The notes: a model not told the origin generated them from the letters alone. A DNA stretch of 64,000 bases from Phymorhynchus buccinoides (GCA_017654935.2 CM065710.1:18137743-18201742); one strand, 5' to 3'. Counted from the first letter of the stretch, positions 1-10,011 are shown. Numbers and translations: made by a program.

Positions 1-186
1 ACAGAGTTTGAATGGAAAACAAAATTATTTTTAAAACAATTAACAAAGAAACAAAAACAGCGTTTGAATGACATTGAGATGGTCTGGGCTGGCAAATTGT
101 TTGAATCTGGGTTGTCTCAGCACAGGTCATGCATCTCAATCAAAGTGGGGGTCTCAGGAATTCGACACTTGTTCCAAGGTACACAA

Positions 187-303
187 GTGTAGAGTGGCAC
201 AGTGGTAAGGCATTCGCTTCGTGTCAAGTAAACCCGAGTTCGAACCTGGGTACAGGGGATTTTCCCTCTCACTTTGCACTAGGCCTTACGGTCTGAATGT
301 GGA

Positions 304-334
<31 letters not shown>

Positions 335-571
335 CGTGTGCCCATGCACTTAGCACACGTTAAACCCAGTGGCAACGAAAAAGTTGTCATTTGGTCACAA
401 TTTACCCCCACCCCCCCCCTTTTCTTCCTCATCAGTCACACAAAGAATCGCATGCAAAAAAAAAAAAAATGGGTGGCGTGCCTCTGGCTGCGATGCTCTC
501 TCCAGTTGGGAGCAACCCGAATTTCACAGAGATGCCTTTGTGACTATAAAGTACCTAATACCTAATACCTA
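187..571 (+). mobile_element. tRNA-derived SINE (left arm)
   Basis: The head is tRNA-like, with an A box at 195-205 (TGGCACAGTGG) and a B box at 238-246 (GTTCGAACC). The body carries the stretch around 290-360, with GTCTGAATGTGGAGTC and CCGAGGTCCCGTGTG, which I recognise as a conserved SINE body common in molluscs (Nin-type core by recollection). The 3' end has three copies of a TACCTAA-type unit at about 548-571, as expected for SINE tails. It is transcribed by Pol III if active and has no coding capacity. Confidence 0.8.
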
Positions 572-599
572 AGTCATCTTGTCTGAAGAAGGTGTTCTG

Positions 600-1222
600 G
601 TGGGAGAACTCGCATTTCTGTTCAGCTGGAGGACGCATTTCTTGTTGTCAAGCTCCTCTCTGACATCTCATCCGGACTACTAGTCAGCTTCAGTAACAAC
701 CTCGACCATGCGAATGGGAATATAACGTCCATTAAAACCGTAAGGAGAAAGATTTATGAAGGTGGCCTGAGATCAAGAACACACTGAATCTGCATTCCCT
801 TGACCCTACTACAGCACAGGCAAGCCAGACTGACATGTTCTCAGCAGAATGCCACATGGACCATGATGACTGGACGCCCTTCTTGCTTAATGCTGAGTCA
901 AACTTTGGCCGAAACCTGAGATAATGCAGGCATAGGAAGCGGGGTAGCAGGAAACATTGATTTCACAATGGGTATGTCCCCAGCGTATCCTTTATTGGGG
1001 TAGCTCACATATGTGGAGTCAGCATACAGGGAAATCACAGCCCTCCATGTGCCACTGAACGGAAGCCTGACAACCGTAACGAGCCAAACTGAGACCCTGG
1101 ATCTCCTCTTGAGACTTAACTCTGGTGACATTGGTCTGGATTTCATTTTCGTGAACGACACCGCCCACCCACACGGATTAAACTATATTGGTCCGTACTT
1201 TGAGTATGAATCAATTCAGTGA
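600..1222 (+). pseudogene. Broken coding-like stretch, product unrecognised
   Basis: Open segments with coding-like composition follow one another in shifting frames: about 610-770, then about 771-922 in the next frame, then about 925-990, then 1013-1222 ending in TGA. The last encodes 69 residues including GDIGLDFIFV and HGLNYIGPYFEYESIQ. No single frame is open across the region and I see no splice sites that would repair it. I do not recognise the protein. The breaks are shared with the mirror copy, so they predate the copies or are real in the genome. It could also be chance open sequence. Confidence 0.3.
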
Positions 1223-1299
1223 ATGGCGGGGTCAGCCATGATGAAGACCTACAAGTGCAGTCAGAATGTGGGGATTTGTGTGCTCATTTCTTTCTCTTT

Positions 1300-1545
1300 T
1301 TACTTGTCTTTCTTTTTCTTTTTTTTCTCTCTCTCTCTCTTTCTTTCTTTTTTCTTTGTTTGTTTATTTGCTTCATTCTTTCTTTCTGTCCTTCTTTCCT
1401 TTCTTTCTTCCTTCCTTCTTTCTTTCTTTCTTTCTTTCTTTCTGTCTGCCTGTCTTTCTTTCTTTCTTTCTCTTTCCTTCCTTAGTTATATCATTCATGC
1501 TTTCTTTCTTTCTTTCTTTCTTTCCTTCTCTCTCTCTTTGTTCTG
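1300..1545 (+). repeat. TTTC/CTTT polypyrimidine microsatellite
   Basis: An imperfect TTTC tract ending about 30 bases before exon A on its sense strand, so it may serve as an extended polypyrimidine tract for that acceptor. Long poly-Phe/Leu/Ser open frames here are translation of the repeat and not genes. It is mirrored as GAAA at 10853-11105. Confidence 0.9.
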
Positions 1546-1572
1546 TAGCAACCTGTCTTTGTTATGTGTCAG

Positions 1573-1704
1573 AGATTGCCCAGAACGGAAACTGTGCGGC
1601 ACAGCCCTCCATGTGCCTGACGGGAGCCGTATGCTCAAGCGCAGCCAACACCCCGACATGCCAGTGCAACGACATGATAGCTCTCCCTAATACCCCCAAA
1701 TGCC
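1573..1704 (+). CDS. Exon A: EGF-like six-cysteine module (left arm)
   Basis: A 132-nt phase 1-1 exon. The acceptor TGTGTCAG ends at 1572 and the donor GTGAGT starts at 1705. The 44 codons give cysteine spacing C-x6-C-x5-C-x8-C-x1-C-x11-C, the classical EGF-like pattern with the C-x-C pair. Such modules form small disulfide-bonded extracellular folds, so the protein is presumably secreted or on the cell surface. The last part of the exon and its donor are duplicated 125 bases downstream, giving a second GTGAGT at 1830. Exon borders are predicted from sequence alone. Confidence 0.68.
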
Positions 1705-1910
1705 GTGAGTGATCCTGCTGCTGCCAGCCTGAAGGATTGGTTGTCTCACTGGCGAGCCCCAATATAATGCTCGTGGAGGTCGATGCCAGTGCAACGACAT
1801 GATAGCTCTCCCTAATACCCCCAAATGCCGTGAGTGATCCTGCTGCTGCCACAGCCTGAAGGATTGGTTGTCTCACTGGCGAGCCCCAATATAATGCTCG
1901 TGGAGGTCGA
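1659..1910 (+). repeat. Two-copy 125-127 bp duplication carrying exon A's 3' end and donor
   Basis: The segment from TGCCAGTGCAACGAC through the donor GTGAGT and about 75 bases of intron occurs twice, starting at 1659 and 1784, with a third start fragment at 1911. The second copy has about 46 nt of exon sequence and an intact donor at 1830 but no clear upstream acceptor other than GATGCCAG. Mirrored at about 10474-10727. Confidence 0.9.
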
Positions 1911-1924
1911 TGCCAGCGCATTTC

Positions 1925-2090
1925 TTTTGCCTAAGGGCATGTACACAGTTCATACGGAAATCACAGGAGCAGTCCGTAAATAAGTAAAAGAAAGAAGGGT
2001 AAAAATAATAAATCACGGAATAGAGGAAATTCGGACACGTGCGCAAATCTTGTCCCTTCTTTCTTTTGCTTATTTTATGGATTGCGCATC
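1925..2090 (-). mobile_element. MITE-like fragment (family of 61440-61636)
   Basis: Contains GGACACGTGCGCAAATCT flanked by TTCTTTCTTTTGCTTATT and a complementary GTAAATAAGTAAAAGAAAG, the same interior as the elements at 15408, 39481 and 61440. Here it is inverted relative to 61440. One end runs straight into the 66-bp array, whose unit contains the element's terminal sequence, suggesting the array grew from the MITE end. Mirror copy at about 10325-10450. Confidence 0.6.
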
Positions 2091-2395
2091 CACATGTATG
2101 TGTGCGCACCCTTAGTACGAATGACTAGCTTTTGCTTATTTTATGGATTGCGCATCCACATGTATGTGTGCGCACCCTTAGTACGAATGTCTAGCTTTTG
2201 CTTATTTTATGGATTGCGCATCCACATGTATGTGTGCGCACCCTTAGTACGAATGTCTAGCTTTTGCTTATTTTATGGATTGCGCATCCACATGTATGTG
2301 TGCGCACCCTTAGTACGAATGACTAGCTTTTGCTTATTTTATGGATTGCGCATCCACATGTATGTGTGCGCACCCTTAGTACGAATGACTAGCTT
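2062..2395 (+). repeat. 66-bp tandem array, about five copies
   Basis: The unit contains GGATTGCGCATCCACATG and CGCACCCTTAGTACGAATG. Since 66 is divisible by three, a 22-residue repeat reads open through the array (118 residues), a by-product of the period. There is no independent sign that it is coding. Confidence 0.95.
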
Positions 2396-2529
2396 TTCTC
2401 TTTTTCTTTGTATTTTTCTTCAAAACTGTCAAAAGTGATGTAGACAATGAGTGGTGTGTCTTTTAGGGCCAATTATGCTATAAGCTCGCTGATTTGAGAC
2501 CAATTTATGCGATAAGCGTGACGTTTTGA

Positions 2530-3375
2530 AGGCAATTTGTAGTATTAGTGTGACGTTTTGAAGGCAATTTATTGCATAAGCGTGACGTTTTGAAGGCAAT
2601 TTGTAGTATTGGTGTGATGCTTTGAAGGCATTTTATAGTATAAGTGTGACGTTTTCAAGGCAATGTATGGTATAGGTGTGACATTTCGAAGGCAGTTTGT
2701 AGTATTGGTGTGACACTTTGAAGGCATTTTATAGTATAAGCGTGACGTTTTGAAGGCAATGTATGGTATACACGTCACGTTTTGAAGGCAAAGTATAGCA
2801 TAAGCGTGATGTTGTGAAGGCAATGTATGGCATAAGCGTGACGTTGTGAAGGCAAAGTATGGCATAAGCGTGACGTTGTGAAGGCAAAGTATGGTACACA
2901 CGTGACGTGTTGAAGGCAATGTATGGTACACACGTGACATGTTGAAGGCAATGTATGGTACACACGTGACGTGTTGAAGGCAATGTATGGTACACACGTG
3001 ACGTGTTGAAGGCAGTGTATGGTATAAGCGTGACGTTTTGAAGGCAATGTATGGTATAAGCGTGACGTTGTGAAGGCAATGTATGGCATAAGCGTGACGT
3101 TGTGAAGGCAGTGTATGGCATAAGCGTGACGTTGTGAAGGCAGTGTATGGTATAAGCGTGACGTTGTGAAGGCAACGCATGGCATAAGCGTGACGTTGTG
3201 AAGGCAAAGTATGGTACACGCGTGACGTGTTGAAGGCAATGTACCGTGCGTGTTGAAGGCAATTTATGGTAGGTATAAAGTATGCCATTCAGAGGATTGT
3301 AGCCGCGACGTTTTGAAGGCAATTTATGCTAAAGGCGTGGCGTGTTGACGGCAATACTTCTATAAGCGTGATGTT
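2530..3375 (+). repeat. 32-bp tandem array upstream of exon B
   Basis: About 26 units of a 32-bp repeat typified by AAGCGTGACGTTTTGAAGG, with variants carrying ACACACGTGACGTGTTGAAG. It ends about 20 bases before the exon B acceptor. Because 32 is not a multiple of three but 96 is, long open frames occur on the minus strand (up to 239 residues); I regard these as repeat artefacts. The unit holds a CGTCA/TGACG core that resembles a CRE half site, significance unknown. Confidence 0.95.
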
Positions 3376-3396
3376 TGGGTTTGTTGGATTCGACAG

Positions 3397-3531
3397 AGGC
3401 TAAGAAGAACAAGGTGGGCGGGGCGTGTGGGGCGAACAGCACATGTGCGCTGCATGGGGCTTTCTGCAACGCCGACGGCACGTGTCTGTGCAGACACGGC
3501 TATGTCACCGACCCCTCCTCCCTGACTTGCT
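3397..3531 (+). CDS. Exon B: EGF-like six-cysteine module (left arm)
   Basis: A 135-nt phase 1-1 exon between the acceptor GATTCGACAG (ends 3396) and donor GTGAGT (starts 3532). Its 45 codons have the spacing C-x5-C-x6-C-x5-C-x1-C-x12-C, which is EGF-like, with the Gly-Tyr before the last cysteine (HGY) typical of EGF domains. It likely forms an extracellular disulfide-rich module. It is enclosed by minisatellites on both sides, the 32-bp array upstream and the 20-bp array that begins in the donor downstream. Confidence 0.7.
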
Positions 3532-3958
3532 GTGAGTATCGCGCTACAAGTGCCAAGTGTCGCACTGCAAGTGTCAAGTGTCATAATACAAGTATCACAC
3601 TACAAGTGTCAAGTGTCACGTACACTACAGGTATCAAGTACTCACTCTGTAAAAGTGTCAAGTGTCACAAAGCAAGTGCCAAGTATCACACTACAAGCAT
3701 CAAGTTTCGCACCACAAATGTCAGGTATCGCACCACAATTAAGCGTCAAGTATCGCACCACAAGTGTCAAGTATCGCGCACCACAAATGTCAAGTATTGC
3801 ATCACAAGCGTCAAGTATCACACTAAAGTACCAAGTATCACACTACAAGCATCATGTATCGCACTACAAATGTGAAGTATCGCACCACAAGTGCCAAGTA
3901 TCACACTACAAATGTCAAGTATTGCACTACAAATGTCAAGTATCGCACTACAAAATAA
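3532..3958 (+). repeat. About 20-bp tandem array starting in exon B donor
   Basis: Units of the type AAGTATCGCACTACAAGTGTC. The first intron bases after exon B (GTGAGTATCGCGCTACAAGTG) already match the unit, so the array appears to have expanded from the donor region. Open frames across it are repeat artefacts. Mirror at 8474-8905. Confidence 0.92.
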
Positions 3959-3959
3959 T

Positions 3960-4310
3960 GTAAAGTATCTAGGATATCTTGTGAACTTGTGCTGAACAGA
4001 ATCGCTTCAAATTTGGCGTGGAGGTGCAGCATAGTACACTAACTGTCCCATACAAAAATCGTAACCATGCTAACTTTGACCTTGAAGCTTGACCCTGAAA
4101 ACAAACACCTTCTTCTTGTGGCCATGTCTTTTACACCATTGGACTTACAATGTTCAAGCTCGGTACGCGGGTGCATTGGCTGATGGTACTTCCCAATATT
4201 GAGTACCTATCAAGGTCAAGGTTAAGCATGGTCGAACTTAACGCGGTGACAGTCCTGAGATGACCATAGCTGTTGACGGGACTATGACTGACTAACTAAC
4301 TAACTAACGT
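3960..4310 (+). repeat. Intron segment with TGACCTTGA motifs, likely dispersed repeat
   Basis: Holds CTAACTTTGACCTTGAAG and further TGACC or GGTCA motifs, which resemble nuclear-receptor half sites. Similar phrasing (AACAGAATC, GCATCAGGGTGCACAG, TGACCTTGACG) recurs at 14350-14500, which suggests a dispersed repeat family. It ends in a short (TAAC)n run at 4292-4308. No gene seen. Mirror at 8120-8470. Confidence 0.45.
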
Positions 4311-4379
4311 TAAGCCGCGAGGGGACTTTGCTGCCGCTCGGTGACACGCTTGTTATGATTTTTTGTGTGTTTTTGCCAG

Positions 4380-4463
4380 TGCCTGACGCAGGCTCCTCCT
4401 GTTCGCCCAACACGAATGCTCGATGCAAGTCCGGGCTGATGTGTGACGTCAGCAGCGTCTGCA
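4380..4463 (+). CDS. Exon C: four-cysteine module (left arm)
   Basis: An 84-nt phase 1-1 exon, acceptor TTTTTGCCAG ending at 4379 and donor GTGAGT at 4464. The 28 codons read PDAGSSC then C-x7-C-x5-C-x5-C, with the shared G-x-x-C and C-x-x-G motifs of the other short exons. The spacing corresponds to the first four cysteines of an EGF-like or EB-type module, without the C-x-C tail. Extracellular role is inferred from the cysteine content only. Confidence 0.68.
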
Positions 4464-4670
4464 GTGAGTGAGATCATACAGGTCATCGTCCATTCGTTAA
4501 AGGGTTTATTTGGGGCCTTTTTAAGAGTTAAATTGTAAACGTTTTCAGATACACTTGGCTTTGATTGCGTCGTTTGGATTAACATAAATAAATGCCATAA
4601 ATGCAATCAAAGGACGGCTTTTGGGCTCACTCGTGTTTACACGAATTGAGTCTATAGTATGAGAGTTGTT

Positions 4671-4756
4671 AGGTTGTGTGTGTGTGTGGGGGGGGGGGGG
4701 CACACGTGTGTGTGTGTGTGTGTGTGTGCGTGTGCGTGCGTGTGCGTGCGTGCGTG

Positions 4757-4788
<32 letters not shown>

Positions 4789-4812
4789 TGCGTGCGTGTG
4801 TGTGTGTGTTGC
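4671..4812. repeat. TG/TGCG dinucleotide microsatellite
   Basis: A (TG)n and (TGCG)n tract beginning with a G12-type homopolymer. Cys-Val and His-Thr open frames on both strands are translation of the repeat. Mirror at 7606-7762, where the homopolymer is longer. Confidence 0.97.
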
Positions 4813-5103
4813 GTCCATGGTCCAATCTCCAAACTTTAACGTTGGCATTTTCTCGGGAAACAGAAGGCGTACATTGTTCAATCTCTAATCTGTCACTCTC
4901 TTTCACTCTGCATTTTCCCTTTTCTTACTGCCATCTGCTATCTTTCTAAATATCTTACTGGTCCATTCTCCTGCCTGTTTTATATAAATTCTTACAAAGA
5001 TGTCTTCAGTTGAAGCCGGGCATGCAGGGTCTAACTATATCTTAGACACATAACGGCATCATGACGCATCTACGCTCATGTGTCAGGAAACTGTCTGCGC
5101 GAA

Positions 5104-5205
5104 CGAAGAAGAAGAAGAAGGAGAAAGAAGAAGAAGAAAAAAGAAGAAGAAGAAGAAGAAGAAGAAGAAGAAGAAGAAGAAGAAGAAGAAGAAGAAGAAG
5201 AAGAC
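5104..5205. repeat. GAA trinucleotide microsatellite
   Basis: A (GAA)n tract upstream of exon D. The mirror tract (TTC)n at 7243-7312 is shorter, a length difference of the kind expected between alleles. Confidence 0.95.
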
Positions 5206-5285
5206 AGTTCGTGATCGTAATATATTGTTTCTTCTAATAAAATAAAATGTTACTGTTTATATAATTTATCTTTATTTGTTTCCAG

Positions 5286-5366
5286 CCATCAAGGCCAACG
5301 GGTCCTGTGCAGAAAAGAAAAATGCCTGTAAACAGGGGACACTGTGTGACTCTGATGACAAATGCC
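5286..5366 (+). CDS. Exon D: four-cysteine module (left arm)
   Basis: An 81-nt phase 1-1 exon with the acceptor TTTGTTTCCAG ending at 5285 and donor GTGAGT at 5367. The 27 codons contain IKANGSC and C-x6-C-x5-C-x5-C, matching the C-x-x-G module signature. Its last 40 or so bases, with the donor, are the seed of the array that follows and runs into the gap. This is the last module before the gap in the left arm. Confidence 0.68.
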
Positions 5367-5746
5367 GTGAGTTGTGCAGTAGGATAGTAGTGTAGGAGCA
5401 TTCGTGGTGTAAAATGGGGACACTGTGTGACTGATGACAAATGCCGTGAGTTGTGCAGTAGGATAGTAGTGTAGGAGCATTCGTGGTGTAAAATGGGGAC
5501 ACTGTGTGACTGATGACAAATGCCGTGAGTTGTGCAGTAGGATGGTAGTGTAGGAGCATTCGTGGTGTAAAATGGGGACACTGTGTGATTCTGATGACAA
5601 ATGCCGTGAGTTGTGCAGTAGGATAGTAGTGTAGGAGCATTCGTGGTGTAAAATGGGAACACTGTGTGATTCTGACGACAAATGCCGTGAGTTGTGCAGT
5701 AGTATCTATAGTAGTGTAGGAGCATTGGTTGTATCAAATGGGGACA
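5352..5746 (+). repeat. 79-81 bp array carrying exon D's 3' end and donor
   Basis: At least five units at 79, 79, 81 and 81 base spacing (AAATGCCGTGAG starts at 5360, 5439, 5518, 5599, 5680). Each unit contains the last part of exon D (GGGGACACTGTGTGA through AAATGCC) followed by an intact GTGAGT donor. The 81-bp period equals the exon length and is a multiple of three, so several frames stay open; the ORFs are artefacts. The array runs into the gap. Confidence 0.93.
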
Positions 5747-6246
5747 NNNNNNNNNNNNNNNNNNNNNNNNNNNNNNNNNNNNNNNNNNNNNNNNNNNNNN
5801 NNNNNNNNNNNNNNNNNNNNNNNNNNNNNNNNNNNNNNNNNNNNNNNNNNNNNNNNNNNNNNNNNNNNNNNNNNNNNNNNNNNNNNNNNNNNNNNNNNNN
5901 NNNNNNNNNNNNNNNNNNNNNNNNNNNNNNNNNNNNNNNNNNNNNNNNNNNNNNNNNNNNNNNNNNNNNNNNNNNNNNNNNNNNNNNNNNNNNNNNNNNN
6001 NNNNNNNNNNNNNNNNNNNNNNNNNNNNNNNNNNNNNNNNNNNNNNNNNNNNNNNNNNNNNNNNNNNNNNNNNNNNNNNNNNNNNNNNNNNNNNNNNNNN
6101 NNNNNNNNNNNNNNNNNNNNNNNNNNNNNNNNNNNNNNNNNNNNNNNNNNNNNNNNNNNNNNNNNNNNNNNNNNNNNNNNNNNNNNNNNNNNNNNNNNNN
6201 NNNNNNNNNNNNNNNNNNNNNNNNNNNNNNNNNNNNNNNNNNNNNN
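5747..6246. other. 500-N assembly gap
   Basis: Exactly 500 N, lying inside the roughly 80-bp array that follows exon D. The round size suggests a fixed scaffolding placeholder rather than a measured distance. Confidence 0.97.
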
Positions 6247-7027
6247 CAGAATCACACAGTGTACCCATTTTACACCACGAATGCTCCTACACTACCATCC
6301 TACTGCACAACTCACGGCATTTGTCATCAGAATCACACAGTGTCCCCATTTTACACCACGAATGCCCCTACACTACTATAGATCCTACTACACAACTCAC
6401 GGCATTTGTCATCAGAATCACACAGTGTCCCCATTTTACACCACGAATGCTCCTACACTACTATCCTACTGCACAACTCACGGCATTTGTCATCAGAATC
6501 ACACAGTGTGCTCCCATTTTACACCACGAATGCTCCTACACTACTATCCTACTGCACAACTCACGGCATTTGTCATCAGAATCACACAGTGTCCCCATTT
6601 TACACCACGAATGCTCCTACACTACCATCCTACTGCACAACTCACGGCATTTGTCATCAGAATCACACAGTGTCCCCATTTTACACCACGAATGCTCCTA
6701 CACTACCATCCTACTGCACAACTCACGGCATTTGTCATCAGAATCACACAGTGTCCCCATTTTACACACGAATGCCCCTACACATCCTACTGCACAACTC
6801 ACGGCATTTGTCATCAGAATCACACAGTGTCCCCATTTTACACCTATCCTACTGCACAACTCACGGCATTTGTCATCAGAATCACACAGTGTCCCCATTT
6901 TACACCACGAATGCTCCTACACTACCATCCTACTGCACAACTCACGGCATTTGTCATCAGAATCACACAGTGTCCCCATTTTACACCACGAATGCTCCTA
7001 CACTACCATCCTACTGCACAACTCGGC
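6247..7027 (-). repeat. About 81-bp exon D donor array (mirror copy)
   Basis: About ten units on this side of the gap, some with internal deletions (near 6770-6845). Each unit except the one next to the full exon keeps the exon end and GTGAGT on the minus strand. Open frames of up to 266 residues are artefacts of the 27-codon period. Confidence 0.93.
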
Positions 7028-7107
7028 ATTTGTCATCAGAGTCACACAGTGTCCCCTGTTTACAGGCACCCTTTTCTTTTCTGCACAGGACCCGTTGGCC
7101 TTGATGG
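7028..7107 (-). pseudogene. Exon D, damaged copy (right arm)
   Basis: Mirror of exon D with two lesions. The A-rich stretch after the first cysteine reads AAAAGGGTGCC instead of AAAAATGCC, a net +2 that shifts frame before the second cysteine. The donor is also gone: the exon end is followed by GAGTTG instead of GTGAGTTG, a loss of two bases. The next array unit still has a GTGAGT. Both changes are short indels beside a contig end in repetitive DNA, so they may be assembly errors instead of real mutations. Confidence 0.6.
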
Positions 7108-7605
7108 CTGGAAACAAATAAAGATAAATTATATAAACAGTAACATTTTACTTTTTATTAGAAGAACCCAATATATGGAAACGATCACGATAAATTCTAT
7201 CTTCAGTAACATTTTATTTTATTAGAAGAAACAATATATTACGATCTTCTTCTGTCTTCTTCTTCTTCTTCTTCTTTTTTCTTCTTCTTCTTTCTCCTTC
7301 TTCTTCTTCTTCGTTCGCGCAGACAGTTTCCTGACACATGAGCGTAGATGCGTCATGATGCCGTTATGTGTCTAAGATATAGTTAGACCCTGCATGCCCG
7401 GCTTCAGCTGAAGACATCTTTGTAAGAATTTATATAAAACAGGCAGGAGAATGGACCAGTAAGATATTTAGAAAGATAGCAGATGGCAGTAAGCAAAGGG
7501 AAAATGCAGAGTGAAAGAGAGTGACAGATTAGAGATTGAACAATGTACGCCTTCTGTTTCCAGAGAAAATGCCAACGTTAAAGTTTGGAGATTGGACCAC
7601 GGACG

Positions 7606-7624
7606 CAACACACACACACACACA

Positions 7625-7656
<32 letters not shown>

Positions 7657-7673
7657 CACGCACGCACGCACGC

Positions 7674-7728
<55 letters not shown>

Positions 7729-7762
7729 TGCACCCCCCCCCCCCCCCACACACACACACAAC
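7606..7762. repeat. CA/CGCA dinucleotide microsatellite (mirror copy)
   Basis: Mirror of 4671-4812, expanded relative to the left arm. Not coding. Confidence 0.97.
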
Positions 7763-7971
7763 CTAACAACTCTCATACTATAGACTCAATTCGTGTAAAC
7801 ACGAGTGAGCCCAAAAGCCGTCCTTTGATTGCATTTATGGCATTTATTTATGTTAATCCAAACGACGCAATCAAAGCCAAGTGTATCTGAAAACGTTTAC
7901 AATTTAACTCTTAAAAAGGCCCCAAATAAACCCTTTAACGAATGGACGATGACCTGTATGATCTCACTCAC

Positions 7972-8055
7972 TGCAGACGCTGCTGACGTCACACATCAGC
8001 CCGGACTTGCATCGAGCATTCGTGTTGGGCAAGCAGGAGGAGCCTGCGTCAGGCA
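7972..8055 (-). CDS. Exon C: four-cysteine module (right arm)
   Basis: Mirror of exon C, 84 nt and phase 1-1, with the acceptor next to 8056 (longer A/T tract: GTTTTTTTGCCAG) and donor GTGAGT reading down from 7971. All four cysteines and the reading frame are conserved. Confidence 0.68.
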
Positions 8056-8473
8056 CTGGCAAAAAAACACACAAAAAATCATAACAAGCGTGTCACCGAG
8101 CGGCAGCAAAGTCCCCTCGCGGCTTAACCTTAGTTAGTTAGTTAGTCTGTCATAGTCCCGTCAACAGCTATGGTCATCTCAGGACTGTCACCGCGTTAAG
8201 TTCGACCATGCTTAACCTTGACCTTGATAGGTACTCAATATTGGGAAGTACCATCAGCCAATGCACCCGCGTACCGAGCTTGAACATTGTAAGTCCAATG
8301 GTGTAAAAGACATGGCCACAAGAAGAAGGTGTTTGTTTTCAGGGTCAAGCTTCAAGGTCAAAGTTAGCATGGTTACGATTTTTGTATGGGACAGTTAGTG
8401 TACTATGCTGCACCTCCACGCCAAATTTGAAGTGATTCTGTTCAGCACAAGTTCACAAGATATCCTAGATACT

Positions 8474-8905
8474 TTACATTATTTTGTAGTGCGATACTTG
8501 ACATTTGCAGTGCAATACTTGACATTTGTAGTGTGATACTTGGCACTTGTGGTGCGATACTTCACATTTGTAGTGCGATACATGATGCTTGTAGTGTGAT
8601 ACTTGGCACTTTAGTGTGATACTTGACGCTTGTGATGCGATACTTGACATTTGTGGTGCGCGATACTTGACACTTGTGGTGCGATACTTGACGCTTAATT
8701 GTGGTGCGATACCTGACATTTGTGGTGCGAAACTTGATGCTTGTAGTGTGATACTTGGCACTTGCTTTGTGACACTTGACACTTTTACAGAGTGAGTACT
8801 TGATACCTGTAGTGTACGTGACACTTGACACTTGTAGTGTGACACTTGTATTATGACACTTGACACTTGCAGTGCGACACGTGGCACTTGTAGCGCGATA
8901 CTCAC
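8474..8905 (-). repeat. About 20-bp tandem array (mirror copy)
   Basis: Mirror of 3532-3958, again abutting the exon B donor on the minus strand. Confidence 0.92.
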
Positions 8906-9040
8906 AGCAAGTCAGGGAGGAGGGGTCGGTGACATAGCCGTGTCTGCACAGACACGTGCCGTCGGCGTTGCAGAAAGCCCCATGCAGCGCACATGTGCTG
9001 TTCGCCCCACACGCCCCGCCCACCTTGTTCTTCTTAGCCT
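8906..9040 (-). CDS. Exon B: EGF-like six-cysteine module (right arm)
   Basis: Mirror of exon B, 135 nt, phase 1-1, with identical cysteine pattern and intact acceptor (next to 9041) and donor (reading down from 8905). The 45-residue translation matches the left arm; flanking intron sequence has diverged more than the exon. Confidence 0.7.
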
Positions 9041-9064
9041 CTGTCGAATCCAACAAACACAAAC

Positions 9065-9900
9065 ATCACGCTTATAGAAGTATTGCCGTCAACACGCCAC
9101 GCCTTTAGCATAAATTGCCTTCAAAACGTTGCGGCTACAATCCTCTGAATGGCATACTTTATACCTACCATAAATTGCCTTCAACACGCACGGTACATTG
9201 CCTTAAACACGTCACGCGTGTACCATACTTTGCCTTCACAACGTCACGCTTATGCCATGCGTTGCCTTCACAACGTCACGCTTATACCATACACTGCCTT
9301 CACAACGTCACGCTTATGCCATACACTGCCTTCACAACGTCACGCTTATACCATACATTGCCTTCAAAACGTCACGCTTATACCATACATTGCCTTCAAC
9401 ACGTCACGTGTGTACCATACATTGCCTTTAACACGTCACGTGTGTACCATACATTGCCTTCAACATGTCACGTGTGTACCATACATTGCCTTCAACACGT
9501 CACGTGTGTACCATACATTGCCTTCACAACGTCACGCTTATGCCATACTTTGCCTTCACAACGTCACGCTTATGCCATACATTGCCTTCACAACGTCACG
9601 CTTATGCTATACTTTGCCTTCAAAACGTGACGTGTATACCATACATTGCCTTCAAAACGTCACGCTTATACTATAAAATGCCTTCAAAGTGTCACACCAA
9701 TACTACAAACTGCCTTCGAAATGTCACACCTATACCATACATTGCCTTCAAAACGTCACACTTATACTATAAAATGCCTTCAAAGCATCACACCAATACT
9801 ACAAATTGCCTTCAAAACGTCACGCTTATGCAATAAATTGCCTTCAAAACGTCACACTAATACTACAAATTGCCTTCAAAACGTCACGCTTATCGCATAA
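9065..9900 (-). repeat. 32-bp tandem array (mirror copy)
   Basis: Mirror of 2530-3375 with a somewhat different unit count and order of variants, consistent with allelic minisatellite variation. Confidence 0.95.
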
Positions 9901-10011
9901 ATTGGTCTCAAATCAGCGAGCTTATAGCATAAATGGCCCTAAAAGACACACCACTCATTGTCTACATCACTTTTGACAGTTTTGAAGAAAAATACAAAGA
10001 AAAAGAGAAAA

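Larger units (their letters stand above)
1..5746. repeat. Left arm of 5.7-6.1 kb inverted repeat
   Basis: This whole arm is the reverse complement of 12395-6247. The order SINE, broken coding-like stretch, exon A, 66-bp array, 32-bp array, exon B, 20-bp array, exon C, TG tract, GAA tract, exon D and 80-bp array is mirrored exactly. Differences are scattered substitutions and changes in microsatellite or minisatellite length. The arm reaches the window edge, so its true length is unknown. The arms meet exactly at a 500-N gap, which suggests two haplotype contigs joined head to head; a genuine palindrome would look the same here. Confidence 0.93.

Noticed and set aside
187..260. Functional tRNA gene
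   Set aside because: A and B boxes are present but the sequence does not fold as a full tRNA and continues into a SINE body with a repeat tail.
2569..3322. Long minus-strand ORFs (154-239 residues) over the 32-bp array
   Set aside because: Repeat-period artefacts: three offset frames are open at once and the residue repeat just follows the DNA repeat. No start context or conserved domain.
2530..3958. CRISPR array
   Set aside because: Units are contiguous tandem copies without unique spacers, in a eukaryotic intron-like setting with no cas genes.
5272..7225. ORFs of 122-498 residues over the 80-bp array and the N gap
   Set aside because: The unit is about 81 bp, so all frames without a stop in one unit stay open; some cross 500 N. 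Not genes.
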